From positions 1 to 64,000 of the forward strand of contig NZ_CP162487.1 in the NCBI RefSeq assembly GCF_041240605.1: 64,000 bases of DNA, written 5' to 3'. The translations under genes were made by a program, and so were the position numbers. The DNA is from Xanthomonas sp. DAR 80977 (GTDB lineage: Bacteria; Pseudomonadota; Gammaproteobacteria; Xanthomonadales; Xanthomonadaceae). Below, piece by piece: positions 52,051 through 61,121 of this stretch (positions are counted from its first letter, which is position 1; each line of letters opens with the position of its first letter). The notes under the pieces are model-generated. The model was given only the letters and a program-made list of their open reading frames with translations. It had not been told where the DNA came from and did not search any database.

Positions 52051-52065
52051 TGACCAGCGGTGTCA
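52051..52065. promoter_or_regulatory. operator-like site B (TGAC-N7-GTCA)
   Basis: TGACCAGCGGTGTCA, 58 bases before the receptor ATG and 156 bases from site A. Both sites sit in the same longer context (GGTTT before; CGCGGCAA shortly after), so the pair may be a duplicated promoter module bound by one regulator. Confidence 0.55.
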
Positions 52066-52122
52066 TCCGCGGCAACACCCCGAAATATCACGCAGTTCAT
52101 GTAACCCTTGGGAGGGGAGGAC

Positions 52123-54897
52123 ATGCAATCTCGTACCGCACGCCGGAAGACACCGGTTACCTTGCTCGCGCTCTCGATCGGTCTGGCCCTGCAGGCCGGC
52201 ATCGTCCAGGCACAGGACGTCCCCGCGCAGGACCCCGCGCCCGCCACCACCGGCTCCACGGAACCGGCCACCCAGCTCGACACGGTCACCGTCACCGGCT
52301 ACCGCGCCAGCGTGGAGAAGGCGCTGGACCTCAAGCGCGGCGAGACCGGCATGGTCGACGCCATCGTGGCCGAGGACATCGCCAACTTCCCCGACCTCAA
52401 CCTGGCCGAATCGCTGCAGCGCATCCCCGGCGTGGTCATCACCCGCGACGCCGGCGAAGGCCGCAACATCTCGGTGCGCGGCCTCGGCCCGGACTTCACC
52501 CGGGTGCGGGTCAACGGCATGGAAGCGCTGACCACGGTCGGCGGCTCGGACCAGTCCGGCGGCTCCAACCGCAGCCGCGGCTTCGACTTCAACGTGTTCG
52601 CCTCGGACCTGTTCACCCAGCTGGTGGTGCGCAAGACCGCCTCGGCCGACGTCGAGGAAGGCTCGCTCGGCGCCACCGTGGACCTGAAGACCGCGCGCCC
52701 GTTCGACTACGACGGCTTCACCCTGGCCGCCAGCGGCCAGGCCAGCTACAACGACATGGCCGAGAAGGCCGACCCGCGCGTGGCCGGGCTGATCGCCAAC
52801 ACCTGGGCCGACGGCACCTTCGGCGCGCTGCTGTCGGTGGCGTACTCGGAGCGGCAGATCCTGGAAGAGGGCAGCAACAGCGGGCGCTGGGCCAACGGCC
52901 CGAGCAACGGCAACTTCAGCGCCGCCTCGCCGTTCGCCGCCGCGCGCAGCGCCGACGTGTTCCACCCGCGCTTCCCGCGCTACACGCTGATGGAGCACGA
53001 GCAGAAGCGCACCGGCGTGACCGGCTCGCTGCAGTGGAAGCCGGGCAAGGACACCGAGTTCTCGCTGGACGGCCTGTATTCCAAGATCGACGCCAAGCGC
53101 ACCGAGAAGTACATCGAGGCGATCTCCTTCAGCCGCGGCGCCTCGCAGGGCGGCAAGCCGCAGACCATCGTCAAGAACGGCTACATCGACCCGAACACCG
53201 GCGCGCTGCTGTACGGCGAGTTCGACGATGTGGATATCCGCTCCGAGCAGCGCTACGACGAGTGGAATACCGTGTTCAAGCAGCTCACCCTCAACGGCGA
53301 GCACAAGTTCAGCGACGTGTTCAAGATCGACGGCCAGATCGGTACCTCCAGCTCCAAGCACGAGAACCCGATCCAGACCACCATCATCATGGACAAGCTC
53401 AACGTCGACGGTTACTCGTACGACTACCGCGGCAACAGCCGCTCGCCGGTGTTCAACTACGGCGTGGATCCCACCGACGGCAGCGGCTGGACCCTGGCCG
53501 AGATCCGCCTGCGTCCGCAGTACGTGGAAAACACCTTCGACACCGGCAGCCTGAACTTCGAGTGGACCCTGGGCCCGGGCTTCAGCCTGCGCGGCGGCGT
53601 GCTGGCCAAGGACTACACGTTCAAGACCAAGGAACTGCGCCGCGCGTCGGAAGTGTCGGTGCCGACCTTCGCCGGCGGCACCCGCATCGTGCCGATCAAC
53701 ATGACCGAACTGGCCAGCCTCGGCGGCGTCAGCGGCCATCCCGGCAGCTGGGTGGTGCCGGACCTGGACGCGGTGGCCAACGCGCTGGACATCTACAGCG
53801 GCACCGGTACCTTCGCCCTGGCCGAGCGCGCAGTGAACACGCGCAGCGTCGAGGAGAAGGACCGCGGCGCCTGGTTGATGGGCCAGTTCGGCTTCGACAT
53901 CGGCCCGGTGCCGGTCAACGGCAACCTCGGCGTGCGCTACGTCAAGACCAAACAGGAATCCACCGGCTACGCCACCGTCGGCAGCGCGCTGGTGCAGACC
54001 ACGGTCAACCGCGAGTACAACGACACGCTGCCCTCGCTGAACCTGGTCGCCGAGATCTCGCCGGACTTCCTGGTGCGCTTCGGCGCGGCCAAGGTGATGT
54101 CGCGCCCGGGCCTGGGCAGCCTGACCCCGGGCGTCACGGTCAACGTCTCCGGCGGTGCGCGCACCGTCAGCGGCGGCAACCCAGACCTGGAGCCGATCCG
54201 CGCCAAGACTGCCGACCTGGGCTTCGAGTGGTACTTCCAGGAAGGCGCGATGCTGGGCCTGGCGGTGTTCTACAAGGACATCGACAGCTTCGTGCAGACC
54301 ACCCGCGTGGTGCAGCCGTACTCGTCCAGCGGCCTGCCGGCCAGCCTGCTCGAGGGCACCGGCGCAAGCGTCACCGACGACTTCGTGTTCAGCGTGCCGC
54401 TCAACACCCCGGGCGGCGACCTGAAGGGCGCCGAGTTCAACTACACCCAGCCCTTCGCGTTCCTGCCGGGCAAGTGGAGCAACCTCGGCCTGCAGCTGAA
54501 CTACACCTACGTCGATTCGAAGATCCAGTACCTGACCTCGACCGGTGCCGCTTCGCTGGAAACCGACCTGACCGGCCTGTCCAAGAACTCGTACAACGGC
54601 ACCCTGTTCTACGAAGGCGAGCAGCTCAGCGCGCGCGTGTCCTACACCCACCGCGACAAGTACCTGACCCAGGTGCCGGCCACCGAAACCGGCTTCGACG
54701 TGCACGGCATGACCGCGGTCAACACGGTGGACGCCTCGATCAGCTGGAAGATCGACGACCACCTGGAGCTGAGCCTGGAAGGCATCAACCTGACCAACGA
54801 ACCGTCCGACGAATGGGTCGGCTCGACCTCGCAGCTGCCCTTGCAGTACAGCGAGACCGGCCGCCAGTACCTGCTGGGCGTGCGCTACAAGTTCTGA
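52123..54897 (+). CDS. TonB-dependent receptor, carbohydrate-type
   Basis: A 924-residue TonB-dependent receptor of the long proteobacterial type linked to oligosaccharide uptake in Xanthomonas. ATG 52123 (MQSRTARRKTPVTLLALSIGLAL) gives a signal peptide cut near VQAQD; GGGAGG lies upstream. A TonB-box-like QLDTVTVTGYRAS precedes the plug (DLNLAESLQRIPGVVITRDAGEG, then ISVRGLGPDFTRVRVNGMEA). The barrel ends in the aromatic-terminated RQYLLGVRYKF. With the divergent kinase and the downstream LamG protein it forms a likely carbohydrate-utilisation locus; the substrate is not known. Confidence 0.9.
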   Translation: MQSRTARRKTPVTLLALSIGLALQAGIVQAQDVPAQDPAPATTGSTEPATQLDTVTVTGYRASVEKALDLKRGETGMVDAIVAEDIANFPDLNLAESLQRIPGVVITRDAGEGRNISVRGLGPDFTRVRVNGMEALTTVGGSDQSGGSNRSRGFDFNVFASDLFTQLVVRKTASADVEEGSLGATVDLKTARPFDYDGFTLAASGQASYNDMAEKADPRVAGLIANTWADGTFGALLSVAYSERQILEEGSNSGRWANGPSNGNFSAASPFAAARSADVFHPRFPRYTLMEHEQKRTGVTGSLQWKPGKDTEFSLDGLYSKIDAKRTEKYIEAISFSRGASQGGKPQTIVKNGYIDPNTGALLYGEFDDVDIRSEQRYDEWNTVFKQLTLNGEHKFSDVFKIDGQIGTSSSKHENPIQTTIIMDKLNVDGYSYDYRGNSRSPVFNYGVDPTDGSGWTLAEIRLRPQYVENTFDTGSLNFEWTLGPGFSLRGGVLAKDYTFKTKELRRASEVSVPTFAGGTRIVPINMTELASLGGVSGHPGSWVVPDLDAVANALDIYSGTGTFALAERAVNTRSVEEKDRGAWLMGQFGFDIGPVPVNGNLGVRYVKTKQESTGYATVGSALVQTTVNREYNDTLPSLNLVAEISPDFLVRFGAAKVMSRPGLGSLTPGVTVNVSGGARTVSGGNPDLEPIRAKTADLGFEWYFQEGAMLGLAVFYKDIDSFVQTTRVVQPYSSSGLPASLLEGTGASVTDDFVFSVPLNTPGGDLKGAEFNYTQPFAFLPGKWSNLGLQLNYTYVDSKIQYLTSTGAASLETDLTGLSKNSYNGTLFYEGEQLSARVSYTHRDKYLTQVPATETGFDVHGMTAVNTVDASISWKIDDHLELSLEGINLTNEPSDEWVGSTSQLPLQYSETGRQYLLGVRYKF

Positions 54898-54909
54898 GCC
54901 GTGCGTCCG

Positions 54910-54938
54910 CCGGTGCCGCGCCCTGTGCGCGGCACCGG
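54910..54938 (+). terminator. strong GC hairpin after the receptor gene
   Basis: CCGGTGCCGCGC (54910-54921) and GCGCGGCACCGG (54927-54938) form a perfect 12-bp stem with a 5-base loop, 12 bases after the stop. There is no T tract, so it may terminate weakly or protect the receptor mRNA. Confidence 0.6.
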
Positions 54939-55029
54939 CAGCGCGCCGCTGCCTGCATACTCGCCGGATCGGGGGTAGGGAGGATCGCCACGCGGCGGCA
55001 CGCGCACACGGCGATCGCAAAGGAGCGAC

Positions 55030-58000
55030 ATGAAAGAGGCAATCCGCCGCAGCGCCACCCGCGCCGCGGCCCGCGCCGCCGGCGCCATGACCAACCTGTG
55101 GGAGCGACTTCAGTCGCGACGCGCCTTACCGACAACGCCCGCCGTCGCCCCCTGTAGGAGCGGCTTCAGCCGCGACAGACACCCACCGTCGCACGAGATC
55201 GCACCGCCCACGCGCCGCACCGTGCCGGCCGGCCCACGCCAACCGCCCCGCAACACCGCCAACCGCACCATGGCCCACTGCCTGGCCATCCTGTCCTGCC
55301 TGGCACCCCCCGCCTTCGCCGCACCCACCACCACCGCCCCCGACCTCCTGTTCCGCGTCTCCGCTGACCACGGCTTCGACGCCGACATCGCCCAGGGCGA
55401 CGCAAAACCCAACTTCCGCGACAAGGTCGCCCTCGTCCCCACCGGCGTCAAAGGCCAGGCGATCGAATGGGCCGACGACGGCGTGCTCGCCTGGAACGCC
55501 CCCGGCAACCTCTACACCCAACGCGGCACGCTGTCCTTCTTCTGGCGCTCACGCTATCCGGTGGGCGAAGCGCCGTTCGTGATCTTCCGCGTCGGCTACG
55601 CCGACCACAGCAGCTGGGACATGGCCTGGTTGCGCATCGACTGGAACGGCCACGGCTTCGACGCCTTCGTCACCGACGCCAACCTGGCGCGCACCCGCGT
55701 GTCGTTCACCCTCGACAAGAACCCAAGCGCCAGCGCCTGGACCCACCTCGCCTTCGCCTGGGACGAAACCCGCGGCGTGCGCCTGTACGTGGACGGCAAG
55801 GAAGCCGCGCGCGTCGACTGCGCGCAGGCCTGCGCCGACGGCGGCTCGCTCGACTTCGACGCCGCGCTCGACCAACTCGGCCTGGCCGGGCGGGTGATGG
55901 CCCCGCACCAGGTGCAGAGCCGCTACAACTTCCTGCGCGGCAGCGACGTCGACGAGATCCGCGTCTACGACCGCATGCTCGACGCCGCCGGCGCCGCGGC
56001 CCTGGCGCGCCAGCAGGAACCGCGCAGCGCCGAAGCGCCGCCCGAGCCCGCCGCGCGCAACGCCTGGCTGCACCGCTACGGCTGGGACCACGGCCGCGCA
56101 CCGCCCGTGCTGGACGCACCATCCACCCGCATCCGCAAGGTCGAGTTCGCCGACGCCAAGGACCTCAAGCAGTGGATGTGGAAGGCCACCGACGGCATCG
56201 CCGAGACCACCTGGCCCGGCGTCTACAACCGCTCGCGCCTGCCCGGCCGCGACGACTACTTCCAGCTGCCGGACTGGAACGTCTACGTCGAAGGCGGCAA
56301 GGCGCTGGACCTGGCGCTACCGGACGAACCGTTCAACCGCATCGAACTGCGCGGCGCCGCCTACGGCCAGGCCAGCTACGCCGCCGCCGGCGAAACACCC
56401 GCGCCGCTGTTCCAGCGCAGCCAAGGCACCGTGCGCAGCGTCGACCAGTTCGAACGCCGCCGCGGCGGCCACCTGCGCTTCACCAACACCGCGCAGGAAA
56501 CCCCGATCCAGGAAATCTGGGCCTACGACGTCAGCGCCGGCGCACCGCCGTCCGCTCCCAGCGCCACCCTCAGCTACACCGTGCGCAGCGACATCGCACC
56601 CGACTACGCCAACCTCGCCGCGCTACGCGGCTACATCGCCGGCCGCTATCCGCCGGCCGAACGCAGCACCGTGGTCGCGCTGCCGAGCAAGGCGCCGGCG
56701 CGCAAGCGCGGCGATGAAAAACCCGCTACGCCGCCGCTGCCCATCGTGCACGTGCTGATCCCCTCCAGCCTCGGCGACGCCCCGCCGGACCAACCGCTGA
56801 TGCGCAGCTGGTCCTACGGCTGGGAGAACATGCACGACGGCATGGACGGCATCGCCATCGACCTGCCGGCGCTGGACCTGCCCGCCACCCACGATGGCCT
56901 GATCCCGCTCAACCTCCGCGTCAAGGACCCGATCTGGCCGGCGCGCGACATGCTCGACGTGTCGGTGTCGGTCAAACCCGGCCAGGCGCGCACGCTGTGG
57001 CTGGACCTGCGCGACCGCATCCTCGGCAACGACAGCCTGATGCTCAGCATCGCCTCCGCCGCGCCGGGCTTCGATGCGCGCGCGCTGGACGGCACGCAGA
57101 TCCGCCTGCTGTTCAAGCCGCGCGACCAGGCAAAGGCCGAACACATCGCCGACCGCTTCAACCAGGTCAAGGACAACTGGGGCTTCCTGGTCGAGGAACA
57201 CACCACCTCCAAGCGCCAGTTGCTGTACGCGCGCCTGGATGCCGACATCAACGACCTGCTGCGCGTGGACCCGGACAACGCGCTCGGCCGCGAATACTGG
57301 AACGACATCAGCTACGGCAACCAGGGCGCGCTGCCGGTGCAGCTGCCCACCCCGCCCAAGGGCGTGCCGGCCTGGGCGTTCTGGCAGCTGGAAGACCTCA
57401 AGGCCACGCGCCGCTATATCAACTGGTGGATCGACCAGCGCCAGGTGGCCTACGGCGATTTCGGCGGCGGCATCTCCGACGATTCCGACCTCACCCAGCA
57501 ATGGCCCGGCGTGGCCCTGATGGGCGTGGACCCGGACAAGCTCAACGCCTCGCTCACCGCGCTGTCCGACGCCAACTACCGCAACGGCATGTTCACCGAC
57601 GGCCTGTCCACCATCGAGACCGACGAACTGCATTCCTACGAGGAAGGCATCAACATCAACAGCGCCATGCTCTACCTCAACTGGGGCGACCCGCTGACGG
57701 TGGAGCGGCTGATGCGCACGGTGAAGGCCTTCGACCGCATCATCCAGGTCAACCCGCAAGGCCACCTGCTGTTCGCCAGCAACTGGTTCGGCGGGCGCAA
57801 GGTCTACCGCGAGCCGAACTGGCAGTGGCAGAAACCCTACTCGTTCCCGATCCTGCACCCAGCCATGCTGCTCGGCGGCTACAACGCCGATCCCAACAGC
57901 CGCCGCATCGTCACCGGCCTGGCCGACGGCTACCTGGCCCACGCCTACACCAACGCCAAGGGCCAATGGGCGCTGCCCAACGAGATCAACTGGAAAACCG

Positions 58001-59097
58001 GCAAGACCCGCGGCGGCGACCTGTTCGAAGGCAGCGGCGGCGCCGACACCCTGCACACCTTCTGGGCCGCCTACCGCTGGACCGGCGAGGCGCGCTACCT
58101 CAAGCCCATCGACTACCGCGTGGCCAACGCCGGCCCCAACGGCCTGTCGCTGCTCAACGAAAACGTCCTCGACGTGCTCGGCAAGCGCGACAGTTGGGGC
58201 GCCGACCTCGCCAAGGCGGCGGCCGACGCGAACGCTGGCGACACCCCGGACTTCGCCAATCATGTCGCCTGGGAACAGAACGGCGACCCCCGCTGGCTGG
58301 AAACCCTGTACCGCGCCGAGACCCGCGACAAGCTGCAGAGCTTCTACATGAACACCGAAGGCCACTGGTGGAGCGACCGCGTCGAATCGCCCACCGTGAA
58401 CCTGCAGCGCGCCCGCCTGGGCGGCGTGGCCCTCAAGCGCAACCAGACCTACCCCGGCCACACCGTCAGCTGGCGCTTCGCCGACCCCGAAGGCGCCGTG
58501 CAGGTCGCCCTGCTGCTGCCCAAACCGCGCCAGGACCGCTTCACCGTCATTGGCTACAACACCAGCGGCAAGCTGCAGCGGGCGCAGATGACCGGCTGGA
58601 ACGTCGCCGCCGGGCAATGGCGCATGCGTTCGGGCCTCGATCGCGATGGCGACGGACGCATCGACGGCAAGCCCGCCACGCGCGAATTCGCGTTCGAGAA
58701 GAGCGGGGCGGTGGACGTGGAATTCCCGGCCGGCAAGACGGTGGTGATGGAATTTGAATTGATCGCGCCTGCCGCGGTGCCGGTCGAACAGCGGCCGGAT
58801 CTGGGAATCGGGCGTGGCGATGTGCGGGTGACTGGCGACGCCATCGAGGTCACCGTGCACAGCCTGGGCCATGCGGATGCGCCGGCGGGATTCGTGGTGC
58901 TGGAAGACGCGCGTGGCCGGGAACTGGCGCGGGTGGCGTTTGCTGCTTTGGAGGCGCCGCGGGATTTGGAGCCGCGGACTGCGAATGTGCGGTTAGTGGT
59001 ACCTCGCAGTGGCGCCAAGGGCGGCCGATTGCGGGTGGTGACGGAAAATGAGATTGCAGAGGTTACGCAACTCAATAACTCGACGCAGCTGCCTTGA
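55030..59097 (+). CDS. very large secreted LamG-domain protein, possible polysaccharide-active enzyme
   Basis: The frame opens at ATG 55030 right after AGGAG (1355 residues), but residues about 23-50 are read from two REP copies. The first recognisable secretion signal is MAHCLAILSCLAPPAFAAP from ATG 55270 (1275 residues). A LamG/jelly-roll domain follows (about 30-240 from there: LSFFWRSRYP, LYVDGKEAARV, EIRVYDRML). The long middle resembles an alpha-helical toroid of the polysaccharide lyase/glycosidase kind (INWWIDQRQVAYGDFGGGIS). The C-terminus holds beta domains (about 1080-1275) including a CARDB-like one. The family is not one I can name; the neighbours suggest glycan breakdown. Confidence 0.75.
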   Translation: MKEAIRRSATRAAARAAGAMTNLWERLQSRRALPTTPAVAPCRSGFSRDRHPPSHEIAPPTRRTVPAGPRQPPRNTANRTMAHCLAILSCLAPPAFAAPTTTAPDLLFRVSADHGFDADIAQGDAKPNFRDKVALVPTGVKGQAIEWADDGVLAWNAPGNLYTQRGTLSFFWRSRYPVGEAPFVIFRVGYADHSSWDMAWLRIDWNGHGFDAFVTDANLARTRVSFTLDKNPSASAWTHLAFAWDETRGVRLYVDGKEAARVDCAQACADGGSLDFDAALDQLGLAGRVMAPHQVQSRYNFLRGSDVDEIRVYDRMLDAAGAAALARQQEPRSAEAPPEPAARNAWLHRYGWDHGRAPPVLDAPSTRIRKVEFADAKDLKQWMWKATDGIAETTWPGVYNRSRLPGRDDYFQLPDWNVYVEGGKALDLALPDEPFNRIELRGAAYGQASYAAAGETPAPLFQRSQGTVRSVDQFERRRGGHLRFTNTAQETPIQEIWAYDVSAGAPPSAPSATLSYTVRSDIAPDYANLAALRGYIAGRYPPAERSTVVALPSKAPARKRGDEKPATPPLPIVHVLIPSSLGDAPPDQPLMRSWSYGWENMHDGMDGIAIDLPALDLPATHDGLIPLNLRVKDPIWPARDMLDVSVSVKPGQARTLWLDLRDRILGNDSLMLSIASAAPGFDARALDGTQIRLLFKPRDQAKAEHIADRFNQVKDNWGFLVEEHTTSKRQLLYARLDADINDLLRVDPDNALGREYWNDISYGNQGALPVQLPTPPKGVPAWAFWQLEDLKATRRYINWWIDQRQVAYGDFGGGISDDSDLTQQWPGVALMGVDPDKLNASLTALSDANYRNGMFTDGLSTIETDELHSYEEGININSAMLYLNWGDPLTVERLMRTVKAFDRIIQVNPQGHLLFASNWFGGRKVYREPNWQWQKPYSFPILHPAMLLGGYNADPNSRRIVTGLADGYLAHAYTNAKGQWALPNEINWKTGKTRGGDLFEGSGGADTLHTFWAAYRWTGEARYLKPIDYRVANAGPNGLSLLNENVLDVLGKRDSWGADLAKAAADANAGDTPDFANHVAWEQNGDPRWLETLYRAETRDKLQSFYMNTEGHWWSDRVESPTVNLQRARLGGVALKRNQTYPGHTVSWRFADPEGAVQVALLLPKPRQDRFTVIGYNTSGKLQRAQMTGWNVAAGQWRMRSGLDRDGDGRIDGKPATREFAFEKSGAVDVEFPAGKTVVMEFELIAPAAVPVEQRPDLGIGRGDVRVTGDAIEVTVHSLGHADAPAGFVVLEDARGRELARVAFAALEAPRDLEPRTANVRLVVPRSGAKGGRLRVVTENEIAEVTQLNNSTQLP
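55098..55177. repeat. two REP copies in tandem inside a coding leader
   Basis: REP copies at 55098-55120 (GTGGG type) and 55154-55177 (GTAG type) lie in the same orientation, unlike the inverted doublets elsewhere. They fall between the ribosome site and the signal-peptide region of the LamG gene and are read in frame as LWERLQSRR and CRSGFSRDR. Confidence 0.85.
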
Positions 59098-59246
59098 TCG
59101 AGAGGTCTATAAGCAGGTAACGAACACCAATAATGCAGTTGGCGGGAAGAGTCGAACGCGTCGCTTGAGAGTGACGCCATTTGTCTCCCAGCGCCGCTGC
59201 AAGTCGTGATACAACGGGATCGTCAATTCGGGGGGAAGGGACATCC

Positions 59247-60347
59247 ATGGACTTTATTGACCAACTGCGCCTGCTCGCTGCGCGTATCGTTAGCACGCGC
59301 GCGATGATTCAAACCGAAGAGGCCACCAAGAACGCAATGGTGATGCCTCTGATCCAGATCCTTGGATACAACGTCTTCGACCCACTCGAAGTCACGCCAG
59401 AGATCGTGGCCGATATCGGCACCAAGAAAGGCGAGAAGGTCGATTACGCCATCTTGCGCGACGGCAAGCCAATCATCTTGTTCGAGTGCAAGAAAGCAGG
59501 CGGTGACCTAAGCATCAACCATGCGGCGCAACTCTTTCGCTACTTCCATGTGACCGAAGCGCGCTTTGGCGTGCTCACCAATGGATTGCTCTATCGGTTC
59601 TTCACCGATCTGGAGCAGCCCAACAAGATGGACGAAAAGCCATTCTTCGAGTTCAACATCCTCGACTTCAAGGAACGCGATGTCGATGAACTCAAAAAGT
59701 TCGCGAAGACCGCATTCGATCTGGACGCGATACTGACCACGGCGAACGAGCTGAAATATACGCGGGCCATTCAGACACGCCTCGCCGAATGGATGGCGCA
59801 ACCATCCGAAGAGTTCGTGCGGCTTGTTTCTTCAGATCTAATCGGGACGCGCAGATTCACGCCAGCAGTGAGAGATCAGTTCACGTTTATCACTCGCCGC
59901 GCTTTCGAGCAGCTCGTTGGCGAGAAAATAAACGAGCGGCTGAAAGGCGCTATGTCGCCGGAGTCCCTATCGGTTCCCGACCTTGTTCAGGCGCCAGTCG
60001 CTGCCACAGCAGAGGCGGCGGTTCCGCCATCCACGGCAGAGCCGCAGTCGGTAACGTCTCAGGAAGAGGTGGAGGGGTTCCATATCGTTCGCGCAATCGT
60101 GCGGGAGCTGGTCAGCACCAAGCGTATCGTCATGCGGGATGCGATGAGCTACTGCGCGATTCTCCTTGACGACAACAACAGAAGGCCCATTTGCAGGTTA
60201 CGCTTTAACAATCTGGAAAAGCTCAAGCTCGGTTTGTTCAATCAGAACAAGGAAGAAGAGATTGTCAACATCGAATCGCCAGATGACATCTACAACCATG
60301 CCGAGCAAATTAGGTCGATGGTGTCGTCATATTTGCCGCGTGAGTAA
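59247..60347 (+). CDS. stand-alone HsdR_N-type nuclease-like protein
   Basis: A 366-residue protein of the type I restriction HsdR N-terminal family without helicase domains. The PD-(D/E)xK core is intact: Asp66 in EKVDYAILRDGKP and Glu80-x-Lys82 in LFECKKAGG. Motifs about 90-150 (AQLFRYFHVTEARFGVLTNGLLYRFF) match the same family. A linker (about 250-280) leads to a C-terminal domain (HIVRAIVRELVSTKRIVMRD). GGAAGGG precedes ATG 59247. Codon usage is less GC-rich than the core genes. It may be a defence nuclease, but no partner methylase is adjacent. Confidence 0.8.
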   Translation: MDFIDQLRLLAARIVSTRAMIQTEEATKNAMVMPLIQILGYNVFDPLEVTPEIVADIGTKKGEKVDYAILRDGKPIILFECKKAGGDLSINHAAQLFRYFHVTEARFGVLTNGLLYRFFTDLEQPNKMDEKPFFEFNILDFKERDVDELKKFAKTAFDLDAILTTANELKYTRAIQTRLAEWMAQPSEEFVRLVSSDLIGTRRFTPAVRDQFTFITRRAFEQLVGEKINERLKGAMSPESLSVPDLVQAPVAATAEAAVPPSTAEPQSVTSQEEVEGFHIVRAIVRELVSTKRIVMRDAMSYCAILLDDNNRRPICRLRFNNLEKLKLGLFNQNKEEEIVNIESPDDIYNHAEQIRSMVSSYLPRE

Positions 60348-60429
60348 GCCGTTATCCGGGATTCGACACATTATCTGATGCTGCTTCGCAGTTGGCTAAA
60401 TACTATGCTAGCGCGCCAGGAACCTGAAA

Positions 60430-61011
60430 ATGGACCGTGAGGTAAAAGAAGCTCTTTCACGTCTCCAGGCAGAGCTGAGGAAGGATCTACCCTTCTTTGG
60501 CTTTTGTGGGTTGATTGTCGGTTTGTTCCTGGTCTGGCAAGCGAAGGCTACGGAGCGAGGCTGGTCTAAGGCGCATTGGGCGTCAGACCTATTAAGTGAC
60601 TTCATGTCATTCAATGCGTTCGGCCTGGTGTTTTTTGTTTATTTGGCGATTGGCTGCACAATCACCGTGCTCAGCAGATTTAATGTGAATCTTCGCTTCC
60701 TAGCGTCTAGCCTTGACCATATGGAGGAGCGCTTAACCCAATTTGCAAGCTCGCTGCTAGCTTTTATGGTTGGCTTGCTGGTATTCGTCATACTGGCGTC
60801 TCTTTTAAATTTGGACAGCGGTGGCCTAAAAGTCTTATTGCTTTCATCGCTTTTTTCCGGACTAATCGGATTTACATATATTGCTGGAACCCTGGTAGCT
60901 CGTCGCGCAGAGCCGTTTGACCTGTGGTGGGTTGCGCTAATTATGTTGGCTGCATGTATTGGAGTTTTAGGTTGGCTTGTCTTCATAGCTAATGGGAAGA
61001 CTAGCCATTAA
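60430..61011 (+). CDS. four-helix membrane protein
   Basis: A 193-residue protein with an N-terminal amphipathic stretch (MDREVKEALSRLQAELRKDL) and four membrane helices (about 22-38, 62-82, 105-128, 135-150, with a further one near 165-187). Low GC and rare-for-host codons set it apart from the core genes. No family recognised. It lies just before the first attC-like remnant and may be the first cassette of the array. Confidence 0.6.
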   Translation: MDREVKEALSRLQAELRKDLPFFGFCGLIVGLFLVWQAKATERGWSKAHWASDLLSDFMSFNAFGLVFFVYLAIGCTITVLSRFNVNLRFLASSLDHMEERLTQFASSLLAFMVGLLVFVILASLLNLDSGGLKVLLLSSLFSGLIGFTYIAGTLVARRAEPFDLWWVALIMLAACIGVLGWLVFIANGKTSH

Positions 61012-61020
61012 ACAAGTAAC

Positions 61021-61055
61021 GGGGTCGGGTTCACTTATAAAGTCAACCTGACCCC
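61021..61055. repeat. GGGGTC-type hairpin inserted at an attC remnant
   Basis: GGGGTCGGGTT and AACCTGACCCC pair (one G-T wobble) around an inner ACTT/AAGT stem, then TTTT follows. The motif is the same as GGGGTCAGGTTCACTTTT at the window end, a REP family linked to REP-associated transposases in this group. To its right (61060-61084) lies the right half of an attC (GCAGCTTAACTCAGGTGCTAGGG), suggesting the left half was replaced. Confidence 0.65.
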
Positions 61056-61121
61056 TTTTCTGCAGCTTAACTCAGGTGCTAGGGCTACAGCGCAGTTCTC
61101 ACCAATCGAAAGGAGCTCAAA

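Noticed and set aside
59098..59246. possible attC upstream of the HsdR_N gene
   Set aside because: No GTTRRRY box with matching left arm is visible, so the 59247 gene is not counted as a cassette.
60348..60429. possible attC before the four-helix membrane protein
   Set aside because: CTTCGCAG and a later ATGCTAGCG vaguely resemble an attC right arm, but the left arm and consensus box are missing. Left as undecided rather than claimed.
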